A stretch of 64,000 nt of DNA, taken from positions 373,189 to 437,188 of the forward strand of contig JAKUHH010000068.1 of NCBI GenBank assembly GCA_022701365.1, given 5' to 3'. The notes under the pieces are model-generated. The model saw only the letters and a program-made list of their open reading frames with translations, searched no databases and was not told the DNA's origin. The position numbers and the translations under genes were made by a program. This document shows positions 43,773 through 54,983 of the stretch, piece after piece. Positions within the stretch are counted from its first letter, which is position 1. The number at the start of each line of letters is the position of its first letter. This DNA comes from Mycocentrospora acerina. Lineage: Eukaryota > Ascomycota > Dothideomycetes > Pleosporales.

Positions 43773-44279
43773 AAGAGGAAGGAGGAGAAGAAGAAAAAGA
43801 AGGAGAAAAGGCAGAAAGAGAAGACTGACAAGATCGAGGAGACTGAGGCGACAGAGGAGACTGAGAAGGAGAAGAAGATGGAGAAAAAGAAACCCTCAAA
43901 TGAAGCTGTATTCTTCTTACTCTCCAGTCACTTCGACTGACGGGCTCCACTTAGTTGAGCTGAGTTCTTCTCCTCACTTGATCCCCTCGATCAAACGATC
44001 ACATTCAAGTACGGTTGTATTCTCCACCTAGCACTGCTCTAAAAAACGAAGAATTAGTCCCAATAACAGTTGTATTCTCCATCTATATGCTATCATTTTT
44101 TAGATCGTATCACATAATCCATAAATCTCTGTCAGTACACATGTGCTCGTGAGATGTGTATCTGCCCAAAACCACATCGATATCCGTCATTTTCTCGTTC
44201 AGATTGAGTCAGGTATTCACCAATAGCTTCATGACGATGAGTCCACGCTCTACTAGTCAGCCGCGCGGTGTGTCATTTC
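43773..44279. other. Convergent intergenic region with coding-like Lys/Glu tract
   Basis: The first 165 bp is the purine-rich tract in frame with the preceding gene (43773 to about 43940). The remainder holds a near-duplicate pair, GTTGTATTCTCCACCTA near 44015 and GTTGTATTCTCCATCTA near 44068, about 53 bp apart. Nothing else recognised. Confidence 0.55.
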
Positions 44280-46102
44280 CTAAATCACCTCTCCATACGG
44301 CGCACCCTCCAGCTTGAAACCGCCTGGCTGCAAAGTTTGGAAGACTGCAGTGGGGTCGTACTTCTTTGCGACTGACTTCAGCCGTTGAAGGTTTGCGGCT
44401 CCGTAGCCAGGAACGACGTTCTGGTAGGGACCAGCGTAGTTCATATAGATGTAGTCACTAGCCAGTCCGCGTCTCTTTCCTTCGGCCTTGGCGGCGTTGA
44501 TGAAAGTCTGCGCAGCCTTGTTGAGTAGTTCATCCTTGGTGCTATCCTCCCACAACATGTAAAGAAGCACGTGAAACAGGGGACCGTTGGCAGCCTCAAG
44601 ACCGAGCGCGTTCCCTCCCTTCTTCTTCATTTGCTTGATGGCAGGGACTGTAAAGGCCTGGAAGGTGAGCGAGCCCTGGTCAGGCAGAGATCCTACGTCC
44701 TTGGCATGTTTCTCTCTCATCCAGGTCATGAGATCACGGTCAAGCTTGAAAGTTGCTGCCCAGAATGAGTAGCGATTCCCATTGGGCATTTGCGCACTCA
44801 AGTTGTCAGTAGCCGAGGCAAGCGTTCGATTAGCTGTGCCGTCGATGACTGCCGGTATAGACAAGTATTCTTTTAAGATTGCGGGTGGGTTGGCATTGTT
44901 GACGGGCGACAGATATTCTAGCTCGATTTGGGCTGCAGGGGACCCTGCTGTGACGGCAAAGGATAGGATCTGAACAGCCTTTGGGTCTTCAGGAGCGCTT
45001 TCGACCATATTCGCAAAAGCTTCGATAAGTGCAGGGTACTGAGGTTCGAGATGAATGCGGAATCCTCCCCATATTTGGCCTTGCGTGATGGTTTCCAGAC
45101 TGAAGCTTGTTACTACACCTGGAAATTAAGTGTTAGCAGACAGACACACCACCGAGGCGCAAACCAATGTCCCTCAGCGTGCCTCACTGGCCATATGACA
45201 TCATGAAAGACTCAAACCGCAGCTAAAGGCTAGACCCAACGACTTACCAAAGTTGTTTCCGCCGCCGCGAAGCGCCCAGTAGAGGTCAGGGAATTGAGTA
45301 GGGGTGACAGTCAGGATGATACCAGAGGCGGTTACGATTTCGAACGAAGCAATGTTGTCACAGCCGAGTCCGTAGATATTGGAGTGGTGGGATACTCCGC
45401 CGCCGAGAAGAAGTCCGCCTACACCAACGTCCGAGGCCTGTTCTAATCAGTAACGCCCAAGCTTGGCAGAACACCTCCACTTACGCGTCCGCCAGCAACG
45501 GCCAAGCCATATTCTGCCAGGGTGGTGTAGACACGACCCCAGCGGTTGCCAGGCCCAACGACTGCAATTCTCTTGTCGGCAGATAGAGATATCTCGTTCA
45601 GTGACTCCAGGGACACTGTGATGCCACCCTCAATACTTGATGCGCCTGGGAAGGCAGTGTGCCCACCGCTCTTTATCGCAAATGGGCATTTTGTGAGCCG
45701 AGAAATAAGTACGGTTGTTGAGACTTCAAGTGCTTTTGCGGGTTTGAATATGCAGTATGGGTGCACAGTAGTAGCCTGGGTTGACCAATAGGCACTTGTA
45801 AAGGCATCATAATCCGTTCCTCCGGTAAGAACTTTGTTTCCATAGATGAGTTTGAGAGAATTGCACTACAACAAAGGGTTAGGAACAGGCGCAGGTGCAA
45901 GATATGTCGGGTGACCTACAGCTATTGAGCATGGTCTGGAGAGCGACCTCTCTGACAGCGCAGCTAGCTCAGGGATGGCGGAAACGTTGACGCCATTGTC
46001 TATCAGAGCTTCGGTTACATTAAAATCTGCGGGTTCAAATGTATCCCGGATCACAGCTCTGGCGGCACAAGTACCAAGTGGCAAGATCCATGCAACCCTC
46101 AT
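44280..46102 (-). CDS. Secreted FAD-linked oxidoreductase, berberine-bridge-enzyme type
   Basis: Four exons, 46102-45920, 45865-45485, 45437-45248 and 45118-44280; introns of 54, 47 and 129 nt, all joins in frame. The 530-residue protein starts with a signal peptide (MRVAWILPLGTCAARAV). The FAD-binding PP-loop region has FAIKSGGHTAFPGASSIEGG, whose SGGH histidine is the usual covalent flavin attachment site. VGVGGLLLGGGVSH and LYWALRGGGNNFGVV complete the FAD domain. The C-terminal BBE signature is YMNYAGPYQNVVPGYGAANL then KKYDP. The second attachment cysteine of bicovalent members is not present in the GGLLLGGG loop. Fungal members oxidise sugars, alcohols or secondary metabolites; the substrate cannot be told. 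No biosynthetic cluster genes surround it. Confidence 0.92.
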
Positions 46103-47723
46103 AATGCGCCGAAATCAAGATTTCCGATGGAACCGGGCGTAGTCGATTAAACTCCGAAACAAAACACCCACACGATTGAAAGTGTGAAGCTACTTGCACA
46201 CATTTTAGAGACTGCAGCATGGAAGCCTTTTACTGATTTTCCCTAACGAAAGTCCCCTCTTTTGTTTGACCGAGTCCAGCCCAGAGAAGCGCAAAATGTT
46301 CTTGTCTAGGCAAGGTAGAATCCTTTCACAGAGATGGTTCAACTTGGCTGCATGTAAGACTGAAGCAGACGACGAGAACAACACTGCCGATGCGGATACC
46401 GTTCCCGAACAGGCTCGACGCAAAAAATATATGGCATATGTATGCGCAAGGATTGCCACAATAACCATAGTACCAAAATACTCAAGAACAGCTTCAACCT
46501 CTCTCCCCTGTCCACTGGGTGAACGATGACGGAGAAGAGAAGTATCTCCGTCACAACGTAAGAAGGTTGTATGCAAGAAGTGTCGCCGAAATGTGACAGG
46601 AGTCAGTTTAACCGGGGGCGGGGGAACGGGAAGGGAGCGGTGCAATCCGCGATTACGAATCCTGGCAGCGCAACTACCCCACAAAAAACAGATTTTGACT
46701 TCCTCTTGTACCGGCATCGTCGGCACGCGTTGTTGCTCTGGCTCAAACACACTCCTCGTCATGCGCACCACACGTGGTAGGGATCAATCTGCGGAACCTC
46801 GGAACTTGTAGAGGTGCAAATGCTCACATGGAGGGTGATCCTTCACAGGGGCGATCCTTCACGCGCAGTTGCTTCGGCCGATGCCGTTGAAGTAGGTCCA
46901 GGTGTATGCGCGTTCGGGCGCTTAGATCGGCCAGGAGATGGCGCTTGTACTGAAGCAATGTGGACGCTAGCCTTCGGGCCTATGCAAGCCACGCTAACGT
47001 TACTCCTTGTCGGTGTAGGGTGACTTCTTCTCAGCTCGCATCTTGAGACTCTCCAAAAGAGTTTTACATTAAGATTGCAAAAGGCTTTGCCACGCATAGT
47101 AAAAGTGGTACACTAGACATGAAATTACGCTTCAGGGGATGACTCAACCTCTTTTGTTGGACACTCACACCAATCTTGCAAGACTAGTCAGTCAAGCCAT
47201 GCTTCATGTATACAGGCGTTTGCTTCCACTCCGCGTCGTCGATTTCGCTTTCGTCTCGGGGAAACTGCTCAATACGCCAGGGGGCGGTGCAGAGAGGCTA
47301 ATCTCCAGTAATACATCAACGACTAGCATCTTCCTATGCCTGATGTTGACAGTAAGTGTGAAAAAAGCCGGTGAGACGCCGACTGATGAATAGAAATAAG
47401 TTCTCTGTAGAGGGTTTGACAGGCCCAAGAGCGATGAAGAGTTTGTCCGTAGTCTGTTTCGTCCCACAGCCTTGATCTGTACAGGATATCGATAGTTTTA
47501 GATCACTTTTCGGCCGGCGGGCGGCCTTTCTTGCACCTCGGGGAACGGTATACCCGCTGCCGTCGGCTTCCAGGCTCATCTCGCATTGAATTGTTACGAA
47601 TTATACACGGATAAACAATTAAATAAGATTCTGCGTCTGCTTCGCGACGGCCATGTGCTCTTTGCCTCTTCTTTGTGTTCGAGTCGAGTCCTTCGACCCC
47701 CATCGCATCTCTGTTCTTCGAAC
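46103..47723. other. Divergent intergenic region, nothing recognised
   Basis: About 1.6 kb between the divergent oxidase and membrane-protein starts. Open frames up to 188 codons on the minus strand (46205-46771) lack domains and have ragged composition. GATCCTTCAC occurs twice in direct orientation near 46838 and 46854. Confidence 0.5.
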
Positions 47724-49091
47724 ATGTCTCCTTCGACTGCCAGAGCTATCGGGCTGGAAGCTATTCTCCCGGTCGGATATGCTATGGTCAGCGTGACTAG
47801 TGCAGTTATACTTGCTCGGTTTGGGCTTCAGCTACTACGCCCCAAGAAGTTGATGGATTCGGATTTCCTGGTGATGGCTGCTTTCACCTGCTACGTGTGC
47901 ATGTGCGCACTCTACATCAGCATATCTCCGTACCTTAAAAGAGTGTACGCTGTTACTCAAGGAACAATTCCACCTTATCCAGGGTTTTCTGACGACACTG
48001 TCCATGTCTCAAAAATGATCTTTGCTGCTCCATGCATGTTTTGGATGACCCTGTGGTGCATCAAAGCATCGCTGCTCCTCTTGTATAGGAGAATCCTATT
48101 TGGCGCTTCTCAAATCTATACGATCGTTTGGTGGGTGACGGTCTGTTTCTGTGTTCTGGTAAGTGATGTATCAGGTACATGCCATATATCCGCCAGTTAG
48201 GCAGTCGCTCACCGTTTGCCCAGACTCACATTGGAAATTACGCCGTCTACTTTCGGTCATGCGGCTCCTCAATCACAGGCTTCTGGAAAGGAGGCTGCGA
48301 GGTACATATGAGTTACCCACGCGCAAGGCTCGTAACTGATCTCAATAGGGGGTTGACAGAAAGCACGCTCAGCTAACAAGTCTTTACTACTCTTTCGCTG
48401 TGGATACGGTGTCGAATCTAATGAGTAAGTAGCGGCAACCGCTTCAATATTACTCTAAACAGATCACTAAATACCACCCTCAACAGTCATGGGGCTCCCA
48501 ATCAAACTTACGTGGGACCTGCAAATGCCCAACTCGAGAAAAGTTGCTATTCTTACGCTATTCGCCAGTGGCTTCGTCTGTATCATGGTAGCCACTCTAC
48601 GAGTTGTACAGGTCACTATAAACGAGGCGAAGACCGACCACAAGACCAGCCTTGATCCTACGTGGCTTGGTATATGGGGCATGGTCGAGTGTTCGATTGG
48701 TAAGCCAACGTCTAGCACAGGGATGAGAAGCAAAACTGACACTGAAGTAGCTATAATCATCGGTTGCTGTCCCGCATTCGCTGTCCTGCTCAAAACTTTC
48801 TGCAGCAGGCAAAATTCTTACGGCACAAGTGGCTGTCGAAAACAGACTCTGAGTCGGTCGGGGAATGTTGACGAGATTCATCTTAGAACTATTGGGAGCA
48901 TGCCAACCCGTAGTCGGGGTTCAAGGTTGGGTCTTCATGACACAGATCTGCACTGGGTCGACATACATGGCAGCGAAGAGGAACTCACAGGAATTCATGA
49001 TGGGATTATGGTGTCGAAAACCATAAATCAGAGTGTAGTGAGCAAAAAGGAAGGTGTTGACAAGACAGAAATGTCTGAAATACACTCGTAA
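47724..49091 (+). CDS. Seven-helix rhodopsin-domain/PTH11-type membrane protein
   Basis: Five exons, 47724-48158, 48224-48301, 48349-48424, 48487-48699 and 48751-49091, 380 residues; every join keeps frame and uses GT-AG. The layout is that of the fungal rhodopsin-like integral membrane family: an outward N-terminus, TM1 VGYAMVSVTSAVILARFGLQ, TM2 DFLVMAAFTCYVCMCALYI, the conserved WCIKASLLLLYRRI, TM4 TIVWWVTVCFCVL, LYYSFAVDTVSNLM-PIKLTW, TM6 AILTLFASGFVCIMVATLRV, and TM7 WGMVECSIAIIIGCCPA. A Ser/Thr-rich cytoplasmic tail of about 95 residues follows. No CFEM domain is present at the N-terminus. Relatives include Pth11, a surface-sensing receptor in rice blast; ligand and role here are unknown. 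Confidence 0.87.
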
Positions 49092-49751
49092 ATCAGTATC
49101 GAACTGCAGATACGCAGGAGAGAGTGAGGTGAATTTTCCTACTTCTTCTGCATCAGCTATCAAGAATCTCCTGCGTAATTCACTGCCACAAACCTCTCCG
49201 CCGACGTATGGCTGCACATGTTATGCTGAGCCACAAGACCACCCGCCGGATGACTGCACACTCTCCAACCCCTGAAGACTAAGAACAACGAATTGCGGTG
49301 GGAAAGAGTCCATCGAAGTCAACAGTACATCCATTTTGATCTCCCCAGAATAAGATTAATCTGTGTTACTATGAGATGCATGTGCCATGCCTTCACCGCA
49401 GGCACATAGTTACACCCGTTGTCGCTAGTACAACAGCCATGGTAGGACGACGATCGAATACCACCTTAACATCCAACCAATACAACAAAGCCCAAATGCG
49501 AACCACAATCGCTGTACCGCAAAAACGATTGCTTTCCCCTCACACGCACCATGGAACGCAGCATTGCACACTCTCGCTGCCCGCTACCAGATTGCACTTC
49601 ACTCTCACCTTCCCGCACGCCAAAAATTCGCTTTATTGCTCTCTTCACACAAGAGGACTATAACAGTCCTCTGCAAATCACTTTCGTTGGTAACAACACA
49701 TCAAACCTTCTGCTTTCAAACAACAGCCAAAGCTCCCACCGACCCGCCAAA
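49092..49751. other. Intergenic, nothing recognised
   Basis: About 660 bp between same-strand genes. The frame upstream of ATG 49752 is open from 49551 but low in conservation signs. Presumably 3' UTR of the membrane protein and promoter of the next gene. Confidence 0.5.
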
Positions 49752-50271
49752 ATGGGCTGGCTGAACCGTTACGGGAATTCACACCACCCCGACCAAACCT
49801 CCATCTACAAAACCTTCCGCATTCGCCACATCCTCGCTGCACTCCTCTGTCTAAGCATGCTCATCGCGGCGTTCGGCTCCTTCGCACTGATCATCATCTT
49901 TATTCCATCGCCGGAACGCGGGACGCTGTTTCCACCTGGGATATCTTGCGCGACGTGCAAGGAGATTGCCGAGCATAATCCGTTACTGCTCAGGTATGGG
50001 AACAATGGGGCTTGGATGGGGTGTCTGGGGCCGTTGACGGAGGTAGGTTCTTGGTTGTTGTTTTTGGTGGGTGGAGAGAGGAAGCAAGATGGCCAGGTAG
50101 TAGGTGCTGGGGATTTGATTGACTGACATGTTGTAGTTTGATCGTACCACGGGGAGGAATGTCACGTATCAGGGGTTTGAGCGGTGTTGGATGAGGGAGG
50201 TTGGATTGGATAGGTGGCTGAGACCGAAGGGAATGACGTATGAGGATATTGTGAAAATGGTAGGAGAGTAG
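49752..50271 (+). CDS. Small membrane-anchored orphan protein (141 aa)
   Basis: Two exons, 49752-50042 and 50137-50271; the 94-nt intron runs GTAGGT to TTGTAG. The start MGWLNRYGNSHHPD is preferred because the next part is a single hydrophobic helix (about 28-52, ILAALLCLSMLIAAFGSFAL). The C-terminal domain has four cysteines (CATCKE, MGCLGPL, ERCWMREVGL) and would lie in the lumen or outside as a type II protein. An N-glycosylation site NVT is present. No domain recognised. An upstream in-frame extension from 49551 is possible but unlikely. Confidence 0.65.
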
Positions 50272-52351
50272 TCAAGGATGTGGAATATGTGAGTAGTGTT
50301 GCATGACCTGTGCATGCCCAGGCAACAGATGTATAGAGAAGGCAAAGGGGAACGAGAATTGCATTTGAACGAGTGAATTTGATGAATGGAAAAGGAACAC
50401 TTGTAATTTTTACGAGATTGAACAAACATTTGGTGGTGCATACGGAGGGAACGTGTTGCATACTCAAACCAAGGGTGTATATTGATCAAATGATGACATT
50501 TGAGCTATTCACTGAATGGCTGAGTGACGATTTCTAAAGAAAACCACAATTTAAATGAATTAGGCTTCGTGAAAGCCCGTTGCTTCGACACGGAGCTGGG
50601 CCATCTCTACATAAAAAGTGTTTTCTTTGAGTTGCACTTTGATGATTATCAAACAACATGGCTGGTGCAGATCAATCATGTGTTTCAGATACCGGGAGAC
50701 GGTTTCTCCACATGCAGTGTGGTGAAACAATCATCTGTAATAATGCGATCTACATCCATCAGATGTCGTAGATTTGCATAAGCAGTCGCTTGGTCTGTGT
50801 GTTAGGCGTGTCTAACTCATGCGAGAGCAGGACGCTCAGCAGTCGAGCGTCGAAACGGCCTGAATGCCAAGTAACCATGTTCCTCGAGTTGATGATGAAG
50901 ACGGGTCAATATCGGATATTTTCAGGATACTTGCATGCGTGGTAAAGTGTACACTTCTGCGGTGATCAGAAAAGCCCCCGAAAAGCAAGGGAAATCCTTT
51001 GGTTTTACAACGCGATATCGCGAATTTCGCGATATTGGACTGTGACTGGCTGGCGGAGGAGATTACGTGGATGTTGCGGATGACCCCACAAGGAGGGAAT
51101 TTCTGTTTGATGGGTTTGATAGGCCACTCGCAAGACAAGCAACAAAACATCCTGGCTTGGTACCTGAGCTTGGCATGTGTTGAACCACTCAAGGAGGAGC
51201 GTCATGGGCATGGTGGAGATGCTGGCCAGACCTCTCGGACTGACGGTGGCTTGCGTAGAGGGCCCTGATCAGCAACAAAATTGAGAGTGCATAGGAAGGA
51301 GTGTCCCTGCAGTCAGCATCATCAGCTCCACATTAACACAGAGCGGCAGTCGAACGGCGTTGGGGAACGTGAAGGCGGTCGTGTATGGTTGCTGGTAGTG
51401 GCTCTGATTAGGCCAATATCGATATATTGGCCAAGAAGCGGAAGCCGCAGACGATCATCCTGGAGAGGCCTGCGACAGGTTTGGCGATGAGCGGCAGGCG
51501 TGGTCAGCGGGCGATGAGCCTGAAGCCGTGCAACATGTTTGCAGCATTGACGCGCAGGACGACCTGGCAAAGCTGGAGCAGGCGTGTTGAGATGAGGCAG
51601 GTGCAGTTGTTCGCGCGGCACCGCTAGACTTGCAATAAATAGATTAAGCTTGACGCCACCAGTCAGGGATGGCTGAGGGGCCGGCTAGCGAGGAGAGCAG
51701 CGAGAAGAGCAGCGCGGCCGCCTCATGCGAACAGCTGCTGGTCGCCTGCCCGTCTGCTGCAACACCATCCTCAGACGAAGCACGACGGTTTTGTACGTTG
51801 CTTTTACCTGCACGATAATCGCCCGCGTGCACGTTACGCCGACGGCCAGAGCGGACAGAGACGAAACACGCAAACACGCGCGGCGGCTGCACTTGGGGAC
51901 ACTTGGGACGAACGGGCCCCGGCTCAACTCCAGCGTGGTTCGCCCTCATCTTACGCAGCCTGCCTGCATTTCCTGAGGCCGCGTCCGTCCACTCGCTCAC
52001 TCTTTGCTGCACTCGTTGACGTCTTTGTAGTCATTTTTATTCTTGCTCCTGTCACTCGTTACTTCTGGTCCCTGCCTCCTCAGGCGCTGTTCGATCGTCC
52101 CTTTTTCGTGTGTGTTGCTAGCGCTGCGCCACCCTCGATCGTTCCTTCTTTGTTCTCGCATCCACCCAGTGTCGCACAGCAAAGGCCCATTCTTGCGTCA
52201 GTAGTAGTGGTAGTTGTGGTAGCAGTAGAAGCAGCAGCACTCATTGCCGCAAGAGCGTCACACATCGCTGGCTCGTTGTGCAAATCCTAGCTGGCTGCTG
52301 CCAATACTCTCCTAATCCGCCTCTGCCCGATCCCCGTGCATCACCGCCATC
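50272..52351. other. Long intergenic region upstream of the Opy2-like gene
   Basis: About 2.1 kb without a supportable gene. It includes a 21-bp inverted repeat at 51015-51035, then GC-richer sequence from about 51430 to 51960. A pyrimidine-rich leader-like stretch follows from 51990 to 52350. Short frames such as 50999-51268 have no recognisable domain. Confidence 0.5.
51015..51035. promoter_or_regulatory. Perfect inverted repeat with CGCG-containing arms
   Basis: The arms ATATCGCGAA and TTCGCGATAT are separated by one T. The symmetric site resembles a dimeric transcription-factor target, with each arm containing TTCGCG. No factor can be assigned. Confidence 0.4.
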
Positions 52352-53829
52352 ATGGCCAGCGCCCGTCAAGGTGAGATTATATCCCCTAGCACGGATTGTT
52401 TACGACGGCCATGACTAATCCCGCTCTCCGTACAGAACTCGAAAATGTCTTCCACAAAGTCATCAAGCGTTGTGTGGAGTGCAAGCTCGAGAGTCCCTCA
52501 TGCGCAGGCCTCAACTGCCCCAAGGGCCAAATGTGCATCCAGCGGCCCACCACTTGCAACGACTGCTCGTCGGTAATATGCGACAGAGACCCCACCTTTG
52601 GCGAATCAACTGCCAGCAAGACCAACGTCGGTGCCATCGCCGGAGGCGTCGTGGGCGGCATCATCTTCATCGCCATCCTTACGTTCATTGTGTGGAAGTA
52701 CTGTCTCAAGGGCAAGAGGAGGCAGAATCTGGAAGCCGAATGGGAAGAGGCAGAAGTGGCAGAGCGCGAAAAGGCACAGGACGACTTTGCATCACGGCGG
52801 AGCGCGCGCGCATCAACCCACACAGTGACCTCGATGGCCTCTTCTGTCCTTACTCGCGCCTCCAACATCATCCAGATCGCATACATCCCTGGCGTCACGA
52901 ACCGCGGAGGGCCTGGGTCCCCCGATCTCCTCGTCCCACCTGTTCCTCCCATCCCGGCCATGTCGCCCTTGTCGGCGCTCAGCAGCCCCTACTCGGCCTC
53001 GGAACAGCACTTCTTTGTGCCAGACTTCCGCGACTCGATGGCATCAACCAGCACAGGTGGCCGCCAAAGCATTGCACCCAGTTTTGCCAGAAATAGCGTT
53101 GCCTCGACCATGTACCGTCAGAATGCCATCGTTTCTCCGCTGCCGGCTCAGACTGTTGTGCGAGGAAAGGCAGCCGTCGTCAGTGTCAAGTCAGGAGGAT
53201 CCAGCAACGCATCGGACTCGATGAGTCTTGACACTCCCCCTGTCCCGCAAATCGACCCCAGGCACAACATCAAGCCTATCCGTATCCAGATGCCCGGCAT
53301 CAGCCCCCAAACCTCTGCCCGCAGTATCGCTCAGCTAGGCCCCGTTCGTGCGCTTAACATCACCAAAAAGAAGACATCCGACGCCACGCTAACCAAAAGC
53401 TCTGCTGGCTCGACTGGCAGCAGCACACCTGAAATCCGCCTTGCTCCACCCAGACCCCTTACTGAATTTTCAATCGCCTCGACTGACGATGGGGTGTCAC
53501 ATTCACGTGCTCGCAAAGCGGGAAGCGTGGATTACGACTCGGATTCCGACGACGACGACCACGTCCGCTCTCGACGCAGTCTTCTGCGCAACTCGGCGAG
53601 TACCCGCGATTCCAACCTTATCGATCTCCAATACACCCCAACGAACCCTCAAAGCCCCTTCAGTGACAGTTCAGCCATTGAGAGCCCTCGGGTAGCCATG
53701 TCGCAGAGTGCCGCCTCCCACGATACACCTCTCACCTCGCGCATTCCCATGACTCCAATAGTGGAGGAGTCCTCAAAACGGGGGAGAGATAGAAGCCCAT
53801 TTGCAGACAGTAACCGAGCTGATGTATAA
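52352..53829 (+). CDS. OPY2: Opy2-like membrane anchor of the HOG pathway
   Basis: Two exons, 52352-52370 and 52436-53829, 470 residues; the 65-nt intron runs GTGAGA to TACAG. After a short N-terminus comes a compact eight-cysteine module (C19, C22, C29, C34, C40, C47, C50, C55) with the CxxC, SPSCxGLNCPKGQMC and TCNDCSS spacing of the Opy2 family. A single membrane helix follows, about residues 71-95 (VGAIAGGVVGGIIFIAILTF). The basic WKYCLKGKRR stop-transfer segment and a long Ser/Thr/Pro-rich cytoplasmic tail come next. In yeast Opy2 recruits Ste50 to the membrane for Ste11 activation in osmostress signalling. The tail lacks recognisable catalytic domains. The AtfA-like factor of the same pathway lies 3 kb downstream. 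Confidence 0.8.
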
Positions 53830-54512
53830 GGGGGTGCGCAAAGGGTTTTGGGAAGGTGTTTGGCAACCTACTTTTTCCATCTTCATGTTTGGGTCATCTA
53901 GCCACTGAGGCACGTTTATTTCTTACTGTATCCGATATAAGGATCTGCGATCATTATTTTTCTATTGATATCCAAGGACCACGTGCGATGACAGCACGAT
54001 TACTTTTTTGTATATAGTTTGTCGGTTGGAATACAATTCATCGACACTATCTTTTACCATGATTACTTCCTTGGAGCTCGTTCCTACTTCTGTCGTGACT
54101 AGTTAGTTCTCCCCGACTGGAATCAAGCAGCATCGGCACCTTCACGATTGTGAAACACCCCACTGCCACTTGTATAGATTGCGGGACGATTTTGTTTCAG
54201 GGATGCGGTTGCCGACTATTTATGGCCACACTGACAGTCACATTTGTATGTGGGCGCGCAGAAGAACGAGCTGTAAATAGACATACTTTGCCATCACGAC
54301 ATGTGTCAATATCTGGTTGTTGCCATGCCATCTATCCGTGCGGCAAAGTGGAACCGCACGAGCTCAGCCGTCCTTACTCTCTATAGCGGGGAAAACCCCC
54401 CATCCCATCCTACAGCCCTGCACTCACACTTGCATAAAACAAAACAAAAACTCAAGGCAAACATAACAAGTCTTGTATCCGTGAATAATTCCTCCTTCAA
54501 ACTACCAATTCC
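53830..54512. other. Convergent 3' regions, nothing recognised
   Basis: The Opy2-like 3' UTR and the 3' flank of the hydrolase gene. Short frames near 54150-54530 carry no motifs. Confidence 0.5.
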
Positions 54513-54983
54513 TCACGAACCCCGGTAGGTAGTGTATCCAAATGGCCCCAACAGCACAGGCACATGGTAATGCTCTCCCTTGGCCTCCTGCCTGACCACA
54601 AACTTGACCTCCACCTCGGGGAAGAACGTCTTCACATCCCTCTTTCCAAAGTACTCCTCGGTATCAAATGTTAGGCTGTACTTTTGGTCGCCCTCGCGCT
54701 TGAACACAACGTCCAGCCCGTCGGACGAGAACGGGGAGCTGGGCGCCCAGGATGTCACGCGGCCGTCGATGTTGGTTGTGCCGCTAAATTTCAGGGAGGT
54801 GGAGAGCGAGGAGGACGGGTTGTGGAGCGTGAGGGTGACGGGGATGGAGGATGCGGGGCGGCCGAGAGTCGTGTCGAGGACGTGGCAGGTAATTGGGGGT
54901 TTGGTTTCGGTGGCCATGGTGGAGGGCGTGAGGTGGGCGGAGAGGGCTGCGATGCGCTGGTGGGGAGTTGGGGGGGAGGGCAT
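54513..54983 (-). CDS. 5-hydroxyisourate hydrolase (transthyretin-like)
   Basis: Single exon, 156 residues from ATG 54983 (MPSPPTPHQRIAALSAHL). An internal ATG at MATETKPP would give a shorter form. The family signatures are complete: PPITCHVLDTTLGRPA with catalytic-type His34, TNIDGRVTSW, YFGKRDVKTFFPEVEVKFVV and the terminal HYHVPVLLGPFGYTTYRGS with the C-terminal YRGS tetrapeptide. It hydrolyses 5-hydroxyisourate to OHCU in urate breakdown. No obvious C-terminal peroxisomal tripeptide (it ends RGS). Convergent with the Opy2-like gene and divergent from the AtfA-like gene. Confidence 0.95.
   Translation of the reverse strand: MPSPPTPHQRIAALSAHLTPSTMATETKPPITCHVLDTTLGRPASSIPVTLTLHNPSSSLSTSLKFSGTTNIDGRVTSWAPSSPFSSDGLDVVFKREGDQKYSLTFDTEEYFGKRDVKTFFPEVEVKFVVRQEAKGEHYHVPVLLGPFGYTTYRGS

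Noticed and set aside
46205..46771. Minus-strand 188-codon frame between the oxidase and the membrane protein
   Set aside because: No domain, no start-context or splice support, Cys/Arg-rich random-looking composition.
50999..51268. Plus-strand 89-codon frame containing the palindrome
   Set aside because: Too short, unrecognised, and without partner exons; kept as intergenic.
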